Source: an uncultured Stomatobaculum sp.
GTDB lineage: Bacteria > Bacillota > Clostridia > Lachnospirales > Lachnospiraceae
Length of the DNA stretch: 29,427 nucleotides
Assembly: GCF_937924975.1 (NCBI RefSeq)
Contig: NZ_CALEYG010000002.1
Coordinates: forward strand, 1 to 29,427
Reading direction: 5' to 3'
Below, piece by piece: positions 24,273 to 29,427 of the stretch; positions within the stretch are counted from its first letter, which is position 1, and the number at the start of each line of letters is the position of its first letter. The notes under the pieces are model-generated. The model was not told the origin of the DNA. It saw only the letters and a list, made by a program, of their open reading frames with translations, and searched no databases. A program made the position numbers and the translations under genes.

Positions 24273-24631
24273 AGCTTTCCTTTCTCCACAGCAATCATCC
24301 TTGGTATATTGGGTTGAATCCTATCATGTAATGAAGCAAGATACAAAATCTGCTGTATCGGTCACTTGCAGTTATGGCTCTACACTTCCCCATTCTGTTT
24401 CTAAAGTACGGAATACATTTATCGGCAGCTCTAAAGAAGTATACTCTCAAATCAGTCTCTGGTATCCTGTGTCTTCATGTCTGTTTTAATCAGTCGCTTC
24501 CGGCGCAGTCATAACTTTTTCATTTCTCTTAAACCATAAACCTTCACCCAAAAAATCCCGAAAATGCTTAGATTCATGCATTTTCGGGAAATACCGACTC
24601 CTTACAACTACCCACGCTAATTCACCCGGAA
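24273..24631. other. Intergenic stretch with terminator and stop-codon hairpin
   Basis: About 360 bases between the split membrane gene and the next upstream gene. It contains the terminator at 24550-24589 and the left arm of a hairpin covering the upstream gene's stop. Short reading frames here have no ribosome site and no recognisable content. Confidence 0.5.
24550..24589 (-). terminator. Terminator of the 24632-26089 membrane protein gene
   Basis: A 12-bp stem TCCCGAAAATGC / GCATTTTCGGGA (24556-24567, 24578-24589), followed on the minus strand by T6 (24550-24555). Another perfect hairpin, 11 bp (24613-24623 and 24629-24639), includes the stop codon but has no T run. Confidence 0.85.
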
Positions 24632-26089
24632 TTAGCGTGCAAAATACTTACAGAATATACTATTCAGCGCGTCTCCCCTAAAGTTAGTTCCCTTTTCTCC
24701 CATCATGAGTTCCTCTTCCGAGAGTGTATCAGCGTATACCGGAAGATTGGAGCGAAAACGCTCTATCGTATTTTGTATTGTACGATTAATCTCGTGCACC
24801 GAAGTAACGGCTCCAATGCTCAAAAGCACGGTAAGGGCAATAACAGTAATCGTGTCTTTCTTTTGTCTAGATTCATATATAGTTTTTACAACCAACAAAA
24901 AAATGACTACCTGAGCAGGTATACAGGCCCTCATGCAATAGTCGCCACCATATCCAATGTCAATAAGCGGGCAAGTGCAGAGATATATAAACGCAATGTA
25001 GAGCAACGGATTCTTCTTTTGATACTTGTATATAGCAAGCACATAAACCCCCACTTCAAGCAGAAGGAATAAAACAACATTAAAGAAAAACCCGACGTTC
25101 TGCGTGCTAGCAACAGGAATAAAAACAACGTGCTGTCCACTAGAATTCGCCTTGAAATATAAATAGGTGAGAATACCGGACACCCCACCCCCCAAGAGAT
25201 TCTCTATTGAAAACATATCAACAAATGAGGTTTTTATATTATTCTGGTTCCTCACATTACGAAGCAACACAAATACAACAAACGGCAGCAATCCGATAAA
25301 CGGTAACGGACAAAAAATTAAACTAATTCCCAAAAGGAATACGATATATTTATTTTTTTCCTGAGAAAGGATGAGAACCGTGAGAATCCATCCCGGTATT
25401 GCCTGGTTAAATACCCAAAAAAGCTGTGTTGTAAAACTAGAAAACTGCATTCCTGCCCACCAACCGAGGTGTTCACCCGAAAACAATGAAATCTCTTTCC
25501 CGGTAAGTATTGCTGTCCCCAGTACATCAAGTCCGCTAAAGAATATTAAAATCAAAAGTGGTAGGAGAGAAATCCTTCTTAGAAAACAGCATATGAGCCA
25601 AAAGAACAACCAAAGTCCAATGCATGCCCAAAATATCTGAAAAACATATCCCGCAGTGAGTCCAAACAGTTTTCCAACAATAGCAGCAGGCATCCAAAAG
25701 CCGATATAATAGACAAACAGTAAAGGAGTGTCTCTGCCATTTAATGGAAATGTCTTGATTATAGGCCATTCATTATTCACAAGCAGCTCAAATATCGAGT
25801 TGCGAAAAATGTGGTCCCAATTCTGATAGACAAACTTTCCGACCCCCGAAAGATATACCCAAAGAAGTATGATGATTCCTGCAAAAATTAGCGTTTCAAT
25901 GTCCTTTTTTGTAACATTCGGTGCCTTCTCCACAAACGATTCGTCCATTAAAAAGCGGTATGCCATTATCACAACGATAGCAGCTGCCGGTATTGAAATG
26001 AATGGTTTTATCCATCCAAGAATAAATATCAGGATAGGAAGCGTCATATAAACAACCAAGAGTTTGTGAATCATTTTAGCCAATTTCAT
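24632..26089 (-). CDS. Polytopic membrane protein of a putative glycan cluster
   Basis: 485 residues with about ten to twelve membrane segments. Family not recognised with certainty. Loops such as NNEWPIIKTFPLNGRDTPL (about 105-123, where acidic loop residues of GT-C enzymes lie) and SGEHLGWWAGMQFSSFTTQLF, and a large polytopic core without transporter signatures, are consistent with a GT-C-type glycosyltransferase or a polysaccharide membrane protein. It lies downstream of the UbiA-like and HAD genes on the same strand, after a 250-base gap. The AGG before the ATG is a weak ribosome site. The gene is AT-rich. It has its own terminator. Confidence 0.6.
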   Translation of the reverse strand: MKLAKMIHKLLVVYMTLPILIFILGWIKPFISIPAAAIVVIMAYRFLMDESFVEKAPNVTKKDIETLIFAGIIILLWVYLSGVGKFVYQNWDHIFRNSIFELLVNNEWPIIKTFPLNGRDTPLLFVYYIGFWMPAAIVGKLFGLTAGYVFQIFWACIGLWLFFWLICCFLRRISLLPLLILIFFSGLDVLGTAILTGKEISLFSGEHLGWWAGMQFSSFTTQLFWVFNQAIPGWILTVLILSQEKNKYIVFLLGISLIFCPLPFIGLLPFVVFVLLRNVRNQNNIKTSFVDMFSIENLLGGGVSGILTYLYFKANSSGQHVVFIPVASTQNVGFFFNVVLFLLLEVGVYVLAIYKYQKKNPLLYIAFIYLCTCPLIDIGYGGDYCMRACIPAQVVIFLLVVKTIYESRQKKDTITVIALTVLLSIGAVTSVHEINRTIQNTIERFRSNLPVYADTLSEEELMMGEKGTNFRGDALNSIFCKYFAR

Positions 26090-26342
26090 TTATTTACCTC
26101 AAGCATCAAAACAGAACTGTACATCCCCAAGCAATATGTTCTATAGTTTCATCTCCGAATCGTAATGCACAAGGCTAAAAGCCTCTATATTCCAATGCAT
26201 TATTCCTCGCACCAAAATAAGTCTTTACGATAAAATCAGATGCACCTCCTACTGTTTATTTGCATTATTATTGCGATAAGCTCCAAGTCTACTATACACT
26301 CAAACAGCTCCATCGATGATTCGTATTAATTTTTCTGACAAT

Positions 26343-27185
26343 TTAGAAGTAAAGGATGAATCCCAAATAGGCTACAAAGATTGCCACAAGTAAAATGAGA
26401 GTTTTATCGTGAGTGATGACTTCGATTGGATCTCCGTCAGAGTTTCCCTCTATATCTAAACTGTATTTCATAAGAATAATCATCATGATTGGAACAGACC
26501 AAAGAAAAAGAGGGTTATCACGTTCAACTGCCCAAAGTGCGTAAAAAACAATAGACAGAGCTACGCATACATACATATTCTTATCGAGAAAGCTATATGT
26601 GTAATATTTCAATACCGGACGTGTCTCTCCTTCATCGCCCTGCTTCTGTATCTCATTACGACGCTTGCCGAGCCCCATATAAAATGCTCCTGTCCATATC
26701 GTAAGATAGAGCCACCCTGAAATCGGTATGTTGGTCAGAGCGGCCCCGAATATAACACGGATAATGAAACCGGAAGCCAAAATAACAACATCAATAAGCG
26801 GTCTGTTTTTAAGACCTAAACTGTATAGAATATTCAGCGCGAAATACAGCAGCAGCAAGAGAACGCTCATCAAACTTCCAACATAAAGAGAAAGAGCTAT
26901 CGATAGAATCAAGCAGAACATACCAATTGTCTTGGCCCGGAAGATACTTACCGCACCGCTGGCAATGGGTCTCTTTTTTTTCGTTGGGTGAAGTCGATCT
27001 TTCGGCGCATCCTGAATGTCATTGAATATGTAAACAGCTGAGGATATGAGGCAGAAAGCCACAAATCCAATCAGCGCATTTGCTGCTTTTGAGGTGAAAA
27101 TAGTTCTATTGAAAAATAGCGGAGTAAACACCAATGCATTCTTAAAATAATGCTTGGCTCGCAATAGTTTCAGGTATTTTTTCAC
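26343..27185 (-). CDS. UbiA-family polyprenyl-phosphate phosphoribosyltransferase-like protein
   Basis: 280 residues with about eight or nine membrane segments. The first Asp-rich motif is FNDIQDAPKDRLHPTKKKRP (Asn55, Asp56, Asp59, Asp63) and the second region is YSLGLKNRPLID (Asp132). HPTKKKRPIASG and LGKRRNEI follow the pattern of decaprenyl-phosphate phosphoribosyltransferases (Rv3806c-like), which move phosphoribose from PRPP to a polyprenyl phosphate, rather than of quinone prenyltransferases. The start is GTG, behind GAGGGGGTG eight bases away. The HAD phosphatase gene lies upstream on the same strand and two membrane proteins lie downstream. Confidence 0.85.
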   Translation of the reverse strand: MKKYLKLLRAKHYFKNALVFTPLFFNRTIFTSKAANALIGFVAFCLISSAVYIFNDIQDAPKDRLHPTKKKRPIASGAVSIFRAKTIGMFCLILSIALSLYVGSLMSVLLLLLYFALNILYSLGLKNRPLIDVVILASGFIIRVIFGAALTNIPISGWLYLTIWTGAFYMGLGKRRNEIQKQGDEGETRPVLKYYTYSFLDKNMYVCVALSIVFYALWAVERDNPLFLWSVPIMMIILMKYSLDIEGNSDGDPIEVITHDKTLILLVAIFVAYLGFILYF

Positions 27186-27485
27186 TTTTGAGACACCCCC
27201 TCAAAGATAGATTAGTTTTAAGCACTCACAAGCCAATCACTATATTTATCCGCACCCTGAATCCTAATCCGTTCAACTCTCCCATTCGATAACTCTGTTA
27301 ATTTATACAGGCAAGAAACAACAACTTCTTTTCTACAACTGTGTAGTTCTTCCACATGTCAGAAAGGTCTAAAACAGTCCATTGATGTTCTCGTTAATCT
27401 TCACAATTATCAATCTATTGACTCGCAATCTATTCAGATTCCTCGCCTCGAAAGTCGTAAGCAAAAGTGCCTCAACTTTTCAAAT
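27186..27485. other. Intergenic stretch, AT-rich, no gene seen
   Basis: 300 bases between the HAD and UbiA-like genes. I see the UbiA-like ribosome site at its edge, a short CTACA-ACTG-TGTAG inverted repeat, and nothing else convincing. Confidence 0.5.
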
Positions 27486-28055
27486 TCAAGTTCCGTCCGC
27501 AGGCCATTCCCCACACCGACCACCTGATATAAAGAAGGCTTGATTTGCTATTTTTGCCATAGGAGAATCCGACAAAGAATCAGAATAAAACGCAGTGGGT
27601 ATCGCGTTCGGAAAGCTATGCTGAAATCTCTTAACCTTCTCTTCTCCGTGACAATTCTCACTCAAAAACTTTCCTGTGGTAGAATCAACCTCGGTTGCAA
27701 TTAGGTTTTTTATTCCCAAACGAGCGCAGATCTCAGAAATCAAAAATCTCGGGGAGGCCGTTATTACTACATCGGTCTCGTACCTCTGTTCTAAATACCA
27801 GTCCATAATACGGCTCTCGTGTTGATCCCAAAAATCTTGTACACAGCACTCTACATCTGCAATCTGTGCCAGAAAGCGAAAGTACATCTCCTTCAACTTT
27901 TTCTTTGAAACCTTCCCCATCTTATAGAGAATACAATAGATTCCAAATCTGGGTAACCCCAAGCAAATCCCGGGATAACGTTTTACACAGAAGACAAAGA
28001 AATCTATTGAACTATCGCCTCGATAAATCGTCCCATCGAAATCATATACATTCAT
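27486..28055 (-). CDS. HAD-IB family phosphatase
   Basis: 189 residues with all HAD motifs: motif I DFDGT (Asp5, Asp7), motif II Ser101 in ITASPR, motif III Lys140 in GEEKVKRF and motif IV Asp159/Asp163 in YSDSLSDSPM. The helical cap (about 15-90) is that of the HAD-IB phosphoserine-phosphatase-like group. The start at 28055 is preferred because the first catalytic Asp follows at once; longer in-frame starts add unrelated residues. Its position just before a phosphoribosyltransferase-like UbiA suggests that it removes the 5-phosphate from polyprenyl-phospho-phosphoribose; this is inference from gene order. Confidence 0.85.
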   Translation of the reverse strand: MNVYDFDGTIYRGDSSIDFFVFCVKRYPGICLGLPRFGIYCILYKMGKVSKKKLKEMYFRFLAQIADVECCVQDFWDQHESRIMDWYLEQRYETDVVITASPRFLISEICARLGIKNLIATEVDSTTGKFLSENCHGEEKVKRFQHSFPNAIPTAFYSDSLSDSPMAKIANQAFFISGGRCGEWPADGT

Positions 28056-28441
28056 TATTAATCCGCCACACAGTCTTTTCGTGTATCTAATGCAAAACAG
28101 CATCACCAATCATTTTTATTTTTCATTTTACCATATACCAAGTAACTCTTCCAGAGCCACTCGTAAATATCCTTCACTCAAGCATCTCCTGTAACCATCT
28201 CCGTAACTATTAACTTTCAGCCTAACACTTGTAAGGCCTCTCCTCTACAGTATTCGCAGCCTTAACGTCTTTGTCTTTGTCTTTGTCTTTTTCATAGTAT
28301 TTATCCATGGCTACCATCTGTCATCATCCACTCTCTACTTTCTTAAACCTTCTGTCTTACCCCTTATACTGAGAAAAGAAATCCTTCCTCATCTTTTCAA
28401 TGACTGTTTTTTCACACGTAAGAAAAGCCCAAACTCACCTC
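28056..28441. other. Intergenic stretch with hexamer repeat, no gene seen
   Basis: About 390 AT-rich bases between the HAD gene and the insertion element. They include four copies of GTCTTT (28267-28290). No reading frame with a ribosome site and no tRNA or terminator is recognised. Confidence 0.5.
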
Positions 28442-28459
28442 TGTAGTGGTACAGTGAAT

Positions 28460-28502
28460 TTGTAACACCTCTGCCTGATAGATTATAATGTCAGCAGAGG
28501 TG
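28460..28502 (+). promoter_or_regulatory. IS promoter enclosed by an inverted repeat that covers the OrfA ribosome site
   Basis: TTGTAA (28460-28465) and TATAAT (28484-28489) form a promoter with an 18-base spacer. CACCTCTGC (28466-28474) and GCAGAGGTG (28494-28502) form a perfect 9-bp inverted repeat whose right arm holds the AGAGGTG ribosome site. A transcript begun at this promoter would lack the left arm; one entering from outside would contain both and fold over the site. Confidence 0.6.
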
Positions 28503-28510
28503 AAAAGCAC

Positions 28511-28762
28511 ATGACCCGAATATCAGACAAAACCAGACGAAAAGTTGTTCGTGCGCACATCCAGGACGGACGCTCGATTGCCAGCCTTGTGGCTGAGCAC
28601 GGCATATCCAGAGCCGCCGTTTCCAACTGGGTACGCTCATATCGCGAAGAATGCCAAAACAATGATGAGGAGAAGTCTCAGTTGGAGATGATGGAAGAAC
28701 TTCGTCGTCTCCGGCGTGAAAAAGCCGAATTAGAAAAGGGGAACAGCAGGAGTTCGGATTGA
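28511..28762 (+). CDS. IS3-family transposase OrfA (shortened)
   Basis: 83 residues. The helix-turn-helix part is ARVVR-like (DKTRRKVVRAHIQDGRSIAS, HGISRAAVSNWVRSY), followed by a leucine-zipper-like segment (MEELRRLRREKAELEKG). Normal OrfA proteins continue through a full zipper ending near FLKKAAAFFA; here the sequence diverts to NSRSSD and stops, which suggests an internal deletion. AGAGGTG lies eight bases before the ATG. It recognises the IS ends in intact relatives. Confidence 0.8.
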   Translation: MTRISDKTRRKVVRAHIQDGRSIASLVAEHGISRAAVSNWVRSYREECQNNDEEKSQLEMMEELRRLRREKAELEKGNSRSSD

Positions 28763-28763
28763 G

Positions 28764-29427
28764 ATGGATCTCATTGTTGTCAAAGGATTCGAGCACTATA
28801 TCATGATTCCCATGGGATCATGGGGCGCCGTAAGATGAGGGTGTTTCTGCAAAGAGAAGGACTCTCATTGAGTAAAACAACAGTCCACAAGTACATGAAT
28901 CGTGGACTACAACTACACTTGATTTGTCGCCGAAAGAGACCTGCGTACCATCGGGGATTAGCTCATAAAATTTTCCCGAATCTATTAAAGCGGAATTTTT
29001 CTCCTGAGCAGCCGAATCGTGTGTGGTTACCGACTTCACATATATGACACTGATAAATGGAACCATGCGCTATAATTGTTCCATGATTGATTTATACGAC
29101 AGAAGTGTTGTTTCCAGTGAAAACGGCTCTTTTATCACGAGTTCCCTAGCCGTGCGTACGCTTGAAAAAGCGTTGTCGAGTGCAAAGGCGATCCCACAAA
29201 ACCTGATTTTGCACGCGGATCAAGGAAGTCAGTTTACTTCCACAGAGTTTGTACAACATTGCCGGAAGCTCGGGATTTCTCAAAGCATGAGCCGTGCGGG
29301 CTGTCCGTATGACAATGCGCCGATGGAGCGCTATTACAATACCTTAAAGACCGAACTGATTTATCAGTATCGTTTTGAAACTGCAGCAGAACTGGATTAT
29401 GCCGTTTCAGAGTTTGCTTACGATTGG
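28764..29427 (+). pseudogene. IS3-family transposase OrfB, frameshifted and incomplete
   Basis: Reading across frames gives MDLIVVK, then HDSHGIMGRRKMRVFLQREG (HTH_21), then FSPEQPNRVW, then TDFTYMTLINGTMRYNCS and HADQGSQFTS and PMERYYNTLK, so all three acids of the DDE site are present. One lost A near 28782-28784 and one lost G near 29025-29026 break the frame. The usual 30-40 residues before HTH_21 are missing. The gene runs beyond the window. Confidence 0.8.

Larger units (their letters stand above)
28442..29427 (+). mobile_element. IS3-family insertion element, left part, degraded
   Basis: An OrfA-like helix-turn-helix gene is followed by OrfB-like DDE integrase fragments and runs off the window. 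The left boundary is a guess based on TGTAGTGG at 28442, since IS3-family ends begin with TG; the right end and target duplication are outside. OrfA is cut short and OrfB has two frameshifts and a missing N-terminus, so this copy is probably inactive. Confidence 0.75.

Noticed and set aside
28818..29066. Minus-strand small gene inside the IS
   Set aside because: It is antisense to recognisable OrfB sequence and has no ribosome site.

Overview
The window looks like a chromosomal segment of a moderately GC-rich Firmicute, most likely a Clostridia/Lachnospiraceae member. The reasons are Gram-positive style ribosome sites (AGGAGG, GGGAGG), short two-residue-type signal peptidases, a potABCD operon under an XRE-cupin regulator, and the overall gene repertoire. 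Genus is not assignable from sequence alone. Most of the first 20 kb is GC-rich; the small toxin-antitoxin block at 16.0-16.9 kb and nearly everything after about 21 kb are visibly richer in A+T and look acquired.

Layout. 1-148: Pro/Gly-rich tail of a truncated plus-strand gene, followed by a bidirectional terminator. 319-4307 (minus): malQ, translationally coupled behind a GlgB-like protein that has lost all three catalytic acids of the family and carries a heptad-repeat tail. 4499-5671 (plus): two tandem type I signal peptidases with a nearly identical core. 5984-9065 (minus): an apparent operon of a DUF4143-type AAA ATPase, a macro domain-HTH fusion and a vWA-domain protein, preceded by a 23-bp tandem repeat array. 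9316-11481 (minus): a beta-propeller lactonase-like gene abutting aroC. 11653-15990 (plus): XRE-cupin regulator and potABCD polyamine uptake operon with a clear promoter and operator-like half-sites. 16042-16844 (minus): RelB/DinJ-YafQ toxin-antitoxin pair plus a third, DUF6290-like antitoxin gene. 16971-17226 (minus): tRNA-Gly, tRNA-Arg, tRNA-His with promoter and terminator. 17302-19309 (minus): MATE exporter and a solitary rfbC. 19412-20869 (plus): AI-2E family permease and an orphan antitoxin-like gene.

20945-28055 (minus) holds an AlbA_2/Schlafen-type protein with an in-frame 12-bp repeat, a frameshifted polytopic membrane protein, a second polytopic membrane protein, a UbiA-family decaprenyl-phosphate phosphoribosyltransferase-like enzyme and a HAD-IB phosphatase. 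The last four together resemble a polyprenyl-phosphate-pentose supply and glycan modification module. The window ends in a degraded IS3-family element whose transposase start is guarded by an inverted repeat around its promoter.

The strongest leads are the catalytically dead GlgB homologue coupled to MalQ, the polyprenyl-phosphoribose-like module, the IS start-site hairpin, and the 23-bp repeat array in front of the ATPase-macro-vWA operon.
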